Positions 30,045 through 38,542 of a stretch of 64,000 bases of DNA are shown here, piece after piece; within the stretch, counting starts at the first letter, position 1; every line of letters starts with the position of its first letter. The DNA is from Kumtagia ephedrae. Its GTDB lineage: Bacteria > Pseudomonadota > Alphaproteobacteria > Rhizobiales > Rhizobiaceae. Position numbers and translations under genes: made by a program. A model generated the notes under the pieces. It saw only the letters and a list, made by a program, of their open reading frames with translations, ran no database searches and was not told where the DNA came from. The DNA lies in assembly GCF_003012745.1 (NCBI RefSeq), contig NZ_PXYK01000005.1:62001-126000 (forward strand), in the 5' to 3' direction.

Positions 30045-30455
30045 TCAGGATTTCGCCGCCGGCAGCGGCTTGTAGACGATCGCGTCCATCTCGATCTTGG
30101 TGTTGATGACGGCGCGCGCCTCGACGGTGGTGCGGGCGAGCACCGCATCGCCGATCGCCGCGGTGAAGGCCTTGTTGTAGCGGCCGAAGTCGCGCACATC
30201 CTGGAGGTAGGTGGTGATGCGCACGACATCGGAGAGCGTCGCGCCCTCATGCGCGATGATACGCTCGATGGTCTTCAGCGTCGCCACCGTCTCTTCCTCG
30301 ATGGTGCCGTCGATCATGTCGTTGTTCTCGTCCTTCGGCACCTGGCCGGAGACGAAGATGTAGTCGCCAGCGCGCACCGCTGGGTGGAAGGGCAGGTTCG
30401 GGTTCTTGTTGCCGATCGCGTAATGCGTTGCCGATTTCCTGGCGCTGTCCGACAC
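30045..30455 (-). CDS. RidA/YjgF-family imine deaminase-like protein
   Basis: A 136-aa protein of the Rid family. The GTG start at 30455 has GAGGGAGG upstream; the same frame runs on to 31121, inside the upstream gene, and is rejected. Family marks are LPFHPAVRAGDYIFVSGQVP, TYLQDVRDFGRYNKAF and ARTTVEA with the conserved Arg. Rid proteins hydrolyse reactive enamines and imines. That fits an operon that handles amino or pyridine intermediates. It lies 11 bp after the LVIVD gene. Confidence 0.88.
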   Translation of the reverse strand: MSDSARKSATHYAIGNKNPNLPFHPAVRAGDYIFVSGQVPKDENNDMIDGTIEEETVATLKTIERIIAHEGATLSDVVRITTYLQDVRDFGRYNKAFTAAIGDAVLARTTVEARAVINTKIEMDAIVYKPLPAAKS

Positions 30456-30466
30456 GCGGCCCTCCC

Positions 30467-31594
30467 TCAGAACACGCTGGTTTCGATGATGTCGACGCCG
30501 CGGATGCGGTCGATCAGATAGAGGATGCCGCGCTCGTCGATGGTGACGTCGTTGGACGAGGCGCGCTCGGCGCCGGCCGGCGCGTCGGGAAGGAAGTGGC
30601 CCACCTCCTTCGGCGCGAACGGGTCGGCGATGTCGACCAGGCGCAGCCCCTGCGCGAACCAGGCGAACGGGATGATCGTACCGCTGAAGCGCTCCGACGG
30701 CTGGTGGCAGCCGGTCATCGGCGGCTGCGGCGCGCCGTCCGGGTCGATGCCCGGAACCTGGAAGGTCGAGATCGGCAGCGGGTTGGTTTCGTCGGTGATG
30801 TCGTAGATCCAGGTGAAGGCCGGCGCGTGCGGGCGCAGCTTGGCCACGTCCTCGTCGGCCACCACCATGATGTTGCGGCCCTTCAGCGGCTGCGGGATCG
30901 GCAGGCAGGTGTGCGTCGGGTGCGGGAAGGCCGGGCTGGAATTCAGATGACCGACCAGCTTCGGCCGGCTCATGTCCGAGATGTCGAGGATGAACAGGCC
31001 GTGGTGCCAGTAGCTGACATAGAGCCGGTCGCCCATGCGCAGCGGATGGTGGCAGCGCGGCGTGACGTAGTCGTGCCAGGGATATTCCTCGCCGCCGCCG
31101 GTCCACTGGCCGGGGATCCACCAGCGCCCCACTTCGACCGGGTTCGCTGGATCGACGAGGTCGAGGATCATGACGATATTGCCGACATAGCCGTCCGCCG
31201 TCGGCGAGATGTAGGCGTAGCGGCCGTCATAGTCGTAGCGGTGCACGCCCTTGCCGCCGGTCAGCCATTTCGAGATCAGCCTCGGCTCTTCCGGCCGCGA
31301 CGTGTCGTAGATGGCGAGGCCGCCGCCGAAATCGGCGGGGCCTTCGCTGCCGAAGCGCTCGTGGTTGATGATCATCAGCCCGTCCTTGGCGCGCACCTTG
31401 TGCGAGTGCCAGCCCGGTGGGACGTCGATCGTCGTGATCTTCCGCGGATTGCGCGGATCGGAAATGTCGACCAGCGTCGTGCCGCTAGGCGGACGCATGT
31501 GGCCGATATAGAGGATGTTGCCGTCCACCCAGACCTGCCCGCCGCCGGGGCAGTCGATATGGCCGATATGCTTGGTGTTGACTGCGGAAACCAA
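30467..31594 (-). CDS. LVIVD-repeat beta-propeller protein
   Basis: A 375-aa protein with repeated units of the type LVDISDPRNPRKITTID, AIYDTSRPEEPRLIS, ILDLVDPANPVEVGRW, ILDISDMSRPKLVGHL and LVDIADPFAPKEVGHF, the LVIVD repeat that folds as a beta-propeller. No signal peptide is seen. The start is a TTG at 31594 with AGGGG nine bases upstream. Its biochemical role is unknown; it is rich in His and Trp and may be a metal-dependent enzyme or a scaffold. It lies between the cupin dioxygenase and RidA genes. Confidence 0.8.
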   Translation of the reverse strand: MVSAVNTKHIGHIDCPGGGQVWVDGNILYIGHMRPPSGTTLVDISDPRNPRKITTIDVPPGWHSHKVRAKDGLMIINHERFGSEGPADFGGGLAIYDTSRPEEPRLISKWLTGGKGVHRYDYDGRYAYISPTADGYVGNIVMILDLVDPANPVEVGRWWIPGQWTGGGEEYPWHDYVTPRCHHPLRMGDRLYVSYWHHGLFILDISDMSRPKLVGHLNSSPAFPHPTHTCLPIPQPLKGRNIMVVADEDVAKLRPHAPAFTWIYDITDETNPLPISTFQVPGIDPDGAPQPPMTGCHQPSERFSGTIIPFAWFAQGLRLVDIADPFAPKEVGHFLPDAPAGAERASSNDVTIDERGILYLIDRIRGVDIIETSVF

Positions 31595-31669
31595 AACGAC
31601 ACCCCTGCTGCCCGGACTCGAACGAAAAGCCTGCGCGCCGGGCGGGCGGCGCGCGCAGGTTTTTGGCGG

Positions 31670-32821
31670 TCAGGCGAAGCGCAGCAGGTCGCCGGCGGCG
31701 TTGCGGCCCCAGCGCTTGTAGAGAAGCAGCGCCTTTTGGGTGGGCGCGTCGGTGGCGCCGAAGAAGATCACCGGCTCGGTCGAGGAGCCGTTGACGTGCT
31801 CGACCCAGCAGCCGCCGGGCACGGCGAGCGTGTCGAACTGGTTCCAGTCGTAGCGCTTGCCGTCGATGATCGAATGGCCGCTGCCGCGGAACGGCGCCAG
31901 CAGCAGGCTGGCCGTCTCGCGCTGCGGCAGGGTCTTCTCGCCCGGGCGCAGCATCTGCACGTAGAAATTGATGGTGCGGAACACCGGGCCGCCGGTGGTC
32001 GGGTCGACATAGTCGACGACGATGCCCTCATGCGGGTCGCCGTCCCAGTCCTTGTGGCGGTCGAGCACCTCCTGCATCTTCTCCCAGCGATAGACATACA
32101 TGGGAGACGACAGCCCGCCGCCGCGCTTGTGGTCGACGAAGCGCGGCATCAGCCCGCCCTCGCCGTAGATGCGCTGCGAATAGTCGCCGGGATAGCGCGC
32201 CGTCTGGACTTTCTTGGCGACTTCCTTGCCGTTCTCGATCTCGGTGTATTTGTGGTCGAAATGCACGGCATGCAGCGTCTCGACCAGCGGCAGGTCGAGC
32301 ACCGACAGGTTGACCGCCTGCTCGCCGCCGACGGTACCGTGGTTGTGCCAGGCGTCGTTCGGGGTAAGCACCATGTCGCCGGGGCCGAACACCACGTCCT
32401 CGCCCTCGACGCCGGTGAAGTTGCCCTGCCCGGTCAGGCCGAAGCGGATGGCGCTCGGCGAATGCTTGTGCGGCGGCATGATCTCGTCGGGATCGTTCAG
32501 ACGGTAGGCCGTGTACATGGTGCTGACAGAGGCGCGCTTCGGCGCCAGCCCCGGATTGACCAGGATGAGCGAGCGGCGCTCGCTGTCGTCCATGGTGACG
32601 AGCTCGGCGGCGCGCTGCAGCAGCGGCTCTATGTCCTTGTAGGCCCACACGAACGGGACGGCCTTCGCCGACCCCATCAGCTGCTTGATCTCGTCGTGGT
32701 CGATGTTGTCGGACTGCGCCCAGAACGGGAACATGTTCCTGGAATAGAGGTCGTCGTAGAGCGACTTCAGCGCCGCCTGCTTGTTGCTGACGATCTGGCT
32801 AGCCGGAGGCATGGCGCTCAT
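31670..32821 (-). CDS. Gentisate 1,2-dioxygenase-like bicupin
   Basis: A 383-aa bicupin of the gentisate / 1-hydroxy-2-naphthoate dioxygenase family, which cleaves aromatic rings with Fe(II) and oxygen. The N-terminal cupin has the metal-site region PPHKHSPSAIRFGLTGQG and LTPNDAWHNHGTVG. The second cupin (LRPGEKTLPQRETA) has lost some His residues, as usual. The ATG at 32821 has GGGAG eight bases upstream, which favours it over the ATG at 32836. It is first in the operon that runs to the TRAP genes, with a GGTTGA repeat just upstream. A hydroxylated pyridine or aromatic acid is the likely substrate. Confidence 0.8.
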   Translation of the reverse strand: MSAMPPASQIVSNKQAALKSLYDDLYSRNMFPFWAQSDNIDHDEIKQLMGSAKAVPFVWAYKDIEPLLQRAAELVTMDDSERRSLILVNPGLAPKRASVSTMYTAYRLNDPDEIMPPHKHSPSAIRFGLTGQGNFTGVEGEDVVFGPGDMVLTPNDAWHNHGTVGGEQAVNLSVLDLPLVETLHAVHFDHKYTEIENGKEVAKKVQTARYPGDYSQRIYGEGGLMPRFVDHKRGGGLSSPMYVYRWEKMQEVLDRHKDWDGDPHEGIVVDYVDPTTGGPVFRTINFYVQMLRPGEKTLPQRETASLLLAPFRGSGHSIIDGKRYDWNQFDTLAVPGGCWVEHVNGSSTEPVIFFGATDAPTQKALLLYKRWGRNAAGDLLRFA

Positions 32822-32844
32822 GTCGAGGTCTCCCATTTTTATCG

Positions 32845-32860
32845 TTCAACCAACTCAACC
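32845..32860. promoter_or_regulatory. GGTTGA direct repeat, candidate operator of the cupin-TRAP operon
   Basis: TTCAACCAACTCAACC reads on the minus strand as GGTTGA, 3 bases, GGTTGA. The same unit with the same spacing occurs at 34818-34832. A further perfect palindrome GGTTGCAACC follows at 32871-32880. It lies 24 bases upstream of the cupin start, where a repressor would block transcription. Confidence 0.55.
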
Positions 32861-33085
32861 GTAACACCATGGTTGCAACCGTCAAGCGCTGAATCGGCCT
32901 TTCGGTTGGCAATCGGAAAATTGTGATCGGCCCGCGCCGATCCTCCATGCACAATTGCTATGCATCTGATTATCAATGGATTTTTGTTTGTTGCAAAAAG
33001 CGACATGGAGCGCGCCCGGCTTTCCGGCCCGACCAAGCCCATGAAACCAGTGGTATTTGGTTGAGACGCCGGCCGTCGCGCCCCG

Positions 33086-34699
33086 TCAGCCGCGTCCCGC
33101 GCCCTGGCGGATCAGGTCGGACGCCTTCTCGGCGATCATGATCACCGCGGCATTGATGTTGCCGCCGGGGAGGTCCGGCATGACCGAGGCGTCGACCACG
33201 CGCAGGCCCGCGACGCCGCGTAGCCGCAGCTGCGGATCGACCACCGAGCCGGCGTCCGCTCCCATCCGGCAGGTGCCGGCCGGGTGATGCACGGTGATGG
33301 AGGTGCGGCGGATGTGCTCGTCGATCTCCTCATCGCTCTCGCACGCGTTGCCCGGGAAGAATTCCGCAGCCACGAAGGGCTGCATGGCCGGCTGCGCGGC
33401 GAGGTTCCTGGCGATGCGGAAACCGGCGCGCAGCGATTCCCAATCGCGCGGCGACGACAGGAAGTTCTGGTGGATGAGCGGCGCGGCCTCCGGATCGGCG
33501 GACGCGAGCGCCACATGCCCGCGGCTTTCCGGCTGGACGGCGACGATGCGTGTGGCGAAGCCGTCGGCGAAGGGTTTTTTGAACGGCGGGAAATACGGCC
33601 AGGCGGCCAGCGGCGCGGCGGTGAACAGCAGCTGCACGTCCGGCAGCGGCCGGTCGGGCCCGCTCCTGAGGAACGCCACGACGCCGCCCGGCACGTCGGC
33701 GGCAAAACCCTTTCCGGTGAGATAGGTCCTGGCAAAATCCAGCCCGATCCTGTCGGCCCGCATCATGCGGAAGAACGGCCCGGGCACGCGGCGGCGGTAC
33801 ATCAGGATGACCGAGACGTGGTCCTGCAGGTTCTTGCCGACCTCCGGCGCGTCGATTTTCTGCTCGATCCCGTGCGCCGCAAGCTCACCGCCGTCGCCGA
33901 TGCCCGACAGCATCAGCAGCTGCGGCGAGTTGATCACCCCGCCCGCGAGCAGCACCTCGCGCCGCGCCAGAACCTCGTGCGTCGTACCGCCCCGGCTGTA
34001 GCGGACGCCGGTCGCGCGCCCCTCGCCAAGCAGGACTTTCGACGCCATCGCCCCGGTCAGCACGGTGAGGTTCTTGCGGCTGAGCGCCGGCCGCAGATAG
34101 GCCGTGGCGGCCGAGCAGCGGCGGCCCTGCCGGATCGTCATCTGCAGCCGGCCAAAGCCCTCCTGGACCTCGCCGTTGTAATCCTCCGTCTGCGGATAGC
34201 CCGCCTCGCGGCTGGCCCCGGCGAAGGCCTCGATGAGCTCGTCCCTGTATTTGCAGAACTGCGTCGTCAGCGGCCCGTCGCCGCCCCGCAACGCGCCGCC
34301 GCCCCTCTCCCAGCTTTCCTGCTTGCGGAAATAGGGCAGCACCTTGTCGAACGACCAGTCGGCGAGCCCGCCGGCCGCCCAGCGGTCGTAGTCGCCGCGG
34401 TTGCCGCGCACATAGGCCATGGCGTTGGTCGAGGAGGAGCCGCCGATCACCTTTCCGCGCGCGCATTCGACCTTGCGGCCGCCGACATTGGCCTCCGGCT
34501 CGCAGAAATACATCCAGTCGTGGCGGCGCTCGGTCAGGATCTTGCCCCAGCCGAGCGGAACGTGGATCATCGGGTCGCGGTCCCAGTCGCCGGCCTCGAG
34601 CAGCAGCACGCTGACGCCGGGATCCTCGCTCAGCCGGGCGGCCAGCACGCAGCCCGCCGAGCCGGCGCCGACGATGACGTAGTCGTAGGCTTCGCTCAT
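33086..34699 (-). CDS. GMC-family FAD oxidoreductase, possible pyridoxine 4-oxidase or 4-pyridoxate dehydrogenase
   Basis: A 537-aa FAD enzyme of the glucose-methanol-choline family. It has the dinucleotide site [11 protein letters not shown] at residues 8-18, [15 protein letters not shown] near 85, the [17 protein letters not shown] block and the active-site [10 protein letters not shown]. The start at 34699 gives a standard [11 protein letters not shown] opening; a longer frame to 34840 only adds an unlikely leader. Two steps of M. loti B6 degradation, pyridoxine 4-oxidase and 4-pyridoxate dehydrogenase, use this family. The nearby FHMPC-dehydrogenase-like gene makes either plausible. Choline or alcohol dehydrogenase is the generic alternative. 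Confidence 0.8.
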   Translation of the reverse strand: MSEAYDYVIVGAGSAGCVLAARLSEDPGVSVLLLEAGDWDRDPMIHVPLGWGKILTERRHDWMYFCEPEANVGGRKVECARGKVIGGSSSTNAMAYVRGNRGDYDRWAAGGLADWSFDKVLPYFRKQESWERGGGALRGGDGPLTTQFCKYRDELIEAFAGASREAGYPQTEDYNGEVQEGFGRLQMTIRQGRRCSAATAYLRPALSRKNLTVLTGAMASKVLLGEGRATGVRYSRGGTTHEVLARREVLLAGGVINSPQLLMLSGIGDGGELAAHGIEQKIDAPEVGKNLQDHVSVILMYRRRVPGPFFRMMRADRIGLDFARTYLTGKGFAADVPGGVVAFLRSGPDRPLPDVQLLFTAAPLAAWPYFPPFKKPFADGFATRIVAVQPESRGHVALASADPEAAPLIHQNFLSSPRDWESLRAGFRIARNLAAQPAMQPFVAAEFFPGNACESDEEIDEHIRRTSITVHHPAGTCRMGADAGSVVDPQLRLRGVAGLRVVDASVMPDLPGGNINAAVIMIAEKASDLIRQGAGRG

Positions 34700-34817
34700 A
34701 CCGCCCCATCCTTGAAAAGCCGTCGCGGCAACCGACATGACGGCGCGAAGCAGGCCAACCACGACACTCAACCACTGCCCAACCGAAGTTGTCAACCGGC
34801 AGGGAATCTTGTATTTT

Positions 34818-34832
34818 GGTTGAACTGGTTGA
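34818..34832. promoter_or_regulatory. GGTTGA direct repeat between the GMC and regulator genes
   Basis: GGTTGAACTGGTTGA, identical in spacing to the site at 32845-32860. Single CAACC or GTTGTCAAC elements lie at 34755-34796. The site lies in the shared promoter region of the divergent GMC oxidoreductase and GntR-type genes, so the regulator probably controls both. Confidence 0.55.
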
Positions 34833-34921
34833 TCATTCACGATCGCAGGCGATGGTTGTATGGTTCGGCCGGGTAGAGTTTCGGGTCGGCAATCCGGCGC
34901 AAATCAACCGAGGGTTTTCGA

Positions 34922-35599
34922 TTGACCATGTTGGCCACACGCACGGCGCTCGGCAGTGTCGAGGAGATCGTCGACGCCGTCCGGGAGTACCGCAAGGACG
35001 GCGAGAAGCTGCCTTCCGAGCGGGACCTCGCCGAGATCCTCAACGTCAAGCGCCACCAGCTGCGCAAGGCACTGGACATCCTGCGCCGCTCCGGCGACCT
35101 GCAGCAGACGCGCGTGCGCCGCGCGCCGACGGCGTCGCCGCGCTACAGCGAGGAGCTGGTGCGGCTGACCAACCCGCTGGAAGTGCTGGAGATGCGGCTG
35201 GTGATGGAGCCGGGGCTCGCCCGGCTGGCGTCGCTGCGCGCCTCGCCGCTGGAGATCGCCCGCATCACCGAGACGGCGACGACGCCCGCCGACGCATCGT
35301 CCGGCGAGGTCGACCTGTCGTTCCACCTCGCCGTCGCCGGCGCGGCGCGCAACCACCTCGCGGTGGAGTTCTACCGGATGCTGCGCCAGGTCGGCGTCGA
35401 CGCCCGCGTCAGCATCGTCCAGGTCTCGGCGCCGACCTGCCCGAAGCGCATCGCCAAGCGCGACACCGAGCACCGGCTGATCGCCGAGGCGATCGCCCGG
35501 CGCGATCCGGAGGCGGCGGAGGCGGCCATGCGCGCGCATCTGCTGGCCGTGCAGGAGCGCATCAACGAACGCTGGAACGCCGGCGCCTTCGCGGCGTGA
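34922..35599 (+). CDS. GntR-family regulator with FCD domain
   Basis: A 225-aa regulator. Residues 10-70 form a GntR winged helix (EKLPSERDLAEILNVKRHQLRKALDILRRSG). Residues 85-215 form an all-helical FCD ligand domain (PLEVLEMRLVMEPGLA, DLSFHLAVAGAARN, EHRLIAEAIARRD) with the Asp/His metal residues. The TTG at 34922 is seven bases after GAGGG; the ATG at 34928 is the alternative. It is divergent from the GMC oxidoreductase, and GGTTGA repeats mark both its own promoter and the cupin operon. Repression relieved by a pathway carboxylate is likely. Confidence 0.85.
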   Translation: MTMLATRTALGSVEEIVDAVREYRKDGEKLPSERDLAEILNVKRHQLRKALDILRRSGDLQQTRVRRAPTASPRYSEELVRLTNPLEVLEMRLVMEPGLARLASLRASPLEIARITETATTPADASSGEVDLSFHLAVAGAARNHLAVEFYRMLRQVGVDARVSIVQVSAPTCPKRIAKRDTEHRLIAEAIARRDPEAAEAAMRAHLLAVQERINERWNAGAFAA

Positions 35600-35650
35600 G
35601 GCCGTGGCCCGGCAGCGGAACGCTCGGCTGCCGATGACGTCATTGCGCAG

Positions 35651-36361
35651 CTATTTCGCCGGCGTCTTGTTGGGCGCCTTCATCGCGAGATAGCCGGCAT
35701 GGCTGATGCCGATGAGGGTAACCAGCGACGTCGACAGCAGCGGAAAGGAAATGAGCGCCTCCGTTCCCGGCGCGGCCCCGGCCGGCGGCGGCTGTGGCGC
35801 GAAGTTCCAAGCCCACAGGACGAAGCCATAGCCGACCGCCGCCGCCAGGGTGAAGACGAACATCTGTACCTTGGAGATGTCGACATAGGTGTAGTCGACA
35901 ACCTCCTCGCCGAGGAAGATGTCGGAGAATTTCGGCCCTTGCGGCGTGCCGGCCTGTCCGGCCGCCTTGTCCTGGGCGGCAACCGGATTGACCTGCAGCA
36001 GTCCGCGGCGGGGTATCCCCGTCAGAGTCTCCTTGGACTTCGCCGGATCCGGCTCGGTTGCGGCCTTGTTGCTCTTGATAATCAGGGCTCCGCCGGCTGA
36101 AGCCAGGCTGATGCCGAGCAGGGCAAGGATCTCGTTCGTCAGCACGATGTTCATGGTGCCGTTCTTGATACCGACGGCGGCGAACAGCGGCACGATCAGC
36201 GTCGTCCACAGAACCAGCTGGAATTGCGACAGGCTGGCCTTGTTGCGGCTGTCGATGAGAATGCCCCACCACCGCCTGGAGCTCGTCTTGTATCCGAGCA
36301 TGGCAATGAAGAAGAGGTATATGGCGAGAATGACCAGCCAGTACCAAACCAGGTCTTTCAT
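35651..36361 (-). CDS. Membrane protein, unknown family, last gene of the giant-protein operon
   Basis: A 236-aa inner-membrane protein with four hydrophobic segments (about residues 4-24, 50-68, 76-94 and 170-185, plus a C-terminal one near 205-225) around a soluble loop of about 70 residues. The stretch ILIDSRNKASLSQFQLVLW after the first helix seems conserved in similar unannotated membrane proteins I remember, but no function is known. The start at 36361 has GGGGGAG upstream. It lies 48 bp after the protease-transpeptidase gene. It could anchor or export that protein. Confidence 0.7.
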   Translation of the reverse strand: MKDLVWYWLVILAIYLFFIAMLGYKTSSRRWWGILIDSRNKASLSQFQLVLWTTLIVPLFAAVGIKNGTMNIVLTNEILALLGISLASAGGALIIKSNKAATEPDPAKSKETLTGIPRRGLLQVNPVAAQDKAAGQAGTPQGPKFSDIFLGEEVVDYTYVDISKVQMFVFTLAAAVGYGFVLWAWNFAPQPPPAGAAPGTEALISFPLLSTSLVTLIGISHAGYLAMKAPNKTPAK

Positions 36362-36409
36362 GGTGCTCCCCCTTTTTTGTGACTGAACGGGACGGCTCCG
36401 AACCCGCCT

Positions 36410-38530
36410 TCAATACGGGCAGGACTTGTCCTCGTATTTCGTCTCCCGCGCCCCGGCGTAGCGGACCTCGAGCTCCAGCTTCTGTCCGTATTTCGCCAGG
36501 CGCTCGAAGAAGTCCGTTTCTTCCGCATCGTCGTTGATCTCGATGCAGCCGGCCGAACCGGTAGCGCTGCCGCCATGCACATACATGCCGCTGCGGATGA
36601 CCTTGAAGCAGGTCTTCATCCGGTCCACCGTCGCCTGGTACGGTTCGATGCGCACGCGGAAGGAGCCCCAGGCATCCGATGACGCGAGCTTTTCGATGTT
36701 GGCGGGATCGATGGCGTATTTGCCCTGCGGCGTCGGTCCGAGATCCTTCTCCGACTCCCTGGCACTCTCGTCGGCCGGCCCGGAGAAGCATGTGTAGCTC
36801 TTGCTCTTGGCGCCGTGCCAGGTCAGCTTATAGCCGTCGAAGGTGAGCCGGTCGCCGCCGAGCACCTGCGAGCCGTTGCCGTCGCGGTCGACCGGATCGG
36901 CGATCACCACGTCGCTGCCGGACAGCCGTGGAGGCGCTTGCAGCGGTTTCGACGATTTGCGGTTCTTCGCTGCCCTGCCGCTACTCGCCGCTTCGCTGTG
37001 GCCCGCCGGAAGCGTATTGCCCGTCGGCTTTGCCGCATAGGCCGCCGTCTCCGCCTTGGAGAGCGCTGCTGCGATGTTGAGCAGGCCACCACCAAGCTTG
37101 CCTGCATAGACCGGGTTGAGCTTTTCGACCGGGGTCGCATTGTCGCGCAACAGCCGGACCACTTCCGCCACCGTCGTCTTGGGGCGGGCCGAGCAGATCA
37201 GCGCGGCGGCAGCCGTCACATGCGGGGCCGCCATCGAGGTCCCCTGCAGATAGGCATAGGATTGGCCGGGCACGGTCGAATAGATGCCGACGCCCGGCGC
37301 CGCGATGTCGACGCGCGAGCCGTAGTTGGAAAAGCTGGCCCGCCGGCCACTGGAATCGAGCGCGGCGACGGCGATGAGACCGGGATAGCTCGCCGGATAG
37401 TGGCTGTTCTTGTCCATGTCGCTGTCGTCGTTGCCCGCGGCAGCGACAACCACCACGCCGGCCTTGATGGCGTCGGCGATCGCCTTCCGGATGCTGGTCA
37501 CGTCGCCGGCGGTTTTCCAGCTCATATTGAGCACGTAGCGCTTGCCCGGATTGGTCCGCGCCGCCTGCGCGACGAAATTGATGGCGTCGGCGCGCCGCTG
37601 GTAGTCGGCGGTGCTGCCCATCAGCTCCACCTGCAGCGGCATCAGCCGGCAGCCGGGGGCGAGACCGATCATGCCGCCGCCGTTTTCCGCCGCCGCCGCG
37701 GTGCCGCAGACATGCGTGCCGTGCCCGTCGGGATCGGTTGTATCGCCTGCCGCCGGATAGACGAAATTCCAGCTTTCCCCGGCGGGCCGGGCGAGCAGGC
37801 TGGGCGCGATGTCGGCATGGGTCATGTCGCAGCCGGTGTCGAGGACGCAGATGACGACGTCCGGGCTTCCCCTGGTGATCTTCCAGGCGGCCAACGCCTT
37901 GACGTCGATCTCCTTTGTCCCGGCGACGCCATCGACCGTCTGGCCTGTGTTGTGCAGACCCCAAAGATATTGCAGTTCGACCAGATCGGCGCCGCCGCCG
38001 CTCTGGAGACGGTCGTCGGTCGAGAACTCGCTGGGTTCGACAAACTCCACGTCGTCGCGACCGGACACCATGCGCATGGTCTGGAACAGGGCATAACCCT
38101 CCGGCACCGCGACCATATAGAAGCCGGGCGTCCGAAACCGCTGGTTGATCGCAAGGTCCATCTTGGCCAGCACGGCTTCCGCCTTGGCCGGCGCGACGCC
38201 GGGCGCGAACTGCACCGCGAATTCGTCGGGCACGACGAGCCGTTCGTTGCCGTCGCCGTCCTTCAGCGCGGGAAGCGTGTTGAGAGGCGCCGCGCCGCCC
38301 GCCGCCGTGGCGACTTCCAACGTATCCTTGGGATCGGCAACCTCGACCACGCGGTAGCCGCGGGATGCGTCGACCCGCGGGCTATGCGCCTTCTCCTTCA
38401 GGATGGATGCGGTGTCCTTCTCGGTAAAGCTGTAGACATACCGGTTGGGCACAGGCTCGAAGCTGACCTGCTTGCCGGAGGTCTTGTCGGTGTAGAAGAA
38501 TTCCTTCTCGTCGGCGGTCCTGTTCTTCAT
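36410..38530 (-). CDS. Subtilisin (S8) protease fused to an L,D-transpeptidase-like (DUF2778/Tlde1) domain
   Basis: A 706-aa two-enzyme fusion. Residues 95-165 look like an inhibitor-type propeptide. The S8 domain (about 205-490) has Asp231 in VLDTG, His270 in DGHGTH, Asn367 in AAAGN and Ser432 in GTSMAAP. After a Ser/Lys/Pro linker, residues 557-692 resemble Tlde1/DUF2778 L,D-transpeptidases: LTFDGYKLTWHG, GPTPQGKY and the active site HGGSATGSAGC, with His652 and Cys662. That domain family trims or cross-links peptidoglycan peptides, including as a type VI toxin. No signal peptide is visible. The gene follows the giant protein by 12 bp with GGGGAG before its ATG. Confidence 0.88.
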   Translation of the reverse strand: MKNRTADEKEFFYTDKTSGKQVSFEPVPNRYVYSFTEKDTASILKEKAHSPRVDASRGYRVVEVADPKDTLEVATAAGGAAPLNTLPALKDGDGNERLVVPDEFAVQFAPGVAPAKAEAVLAKMDLAINQRFRTPGFYMVAVPEGYALFQTMRMVSGRDDVEFVEPSEFSTDDRLQSGGGADLVELQYLWGLHNTGQTVDGVAGTKEIDVKALAAWKITRGSPDVVICVLDTGCDMTHADIAPSLLARPAGESWNFVYPAAGDTTDPDGHGTHVCGTAAAAENGGGMIGLAPGCRLMPLQVELMGSTADYQRRADAINFVAQAARTNPGKRYVLNMSWKTAGDVTSIRKAIADAIKAGVVVVAAAGNDDSDMDKNSHYPASYPGLIAVAALDSSGRRASFSNYGSRVDIAAPGVGIYSTVPGQSYAYLQGTSMAAPHVTAAAALICSARPKTTVAEVVRLLRDNATPVEKLNPVYAGKLGGGLLNIAAALSKAETAAYAAKPTGNTLPAGHSEAASSGRAAKNRKSSKPLQAPPRLSGSDVVIADPVDRDGNGSQVLGGDRLTFDGYKLTWHGAKSKSYTCFSGPADESARESEKDLGPTPQGKYAIDPANIEKLASSDAWGSFRVRIEPYQATVDRMKTCFKVIRSGMYVHGGSATGSAGCIEINDDAEETDFFERLAKYGQKLELEVRYAGARETKYEDKSCPY

Positions 38531-38542
38531 CTGCCTTCTCCC

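Noticed and set aside
30456-31121. Long open frame continuing upstream of the RidA gene at 30045
   Set aside because: It overlaps the LVIVD gene in another frame and gives an Arg/Pro-rich translation. The GTG at 30455 with GAGGGAGG is a clean start.
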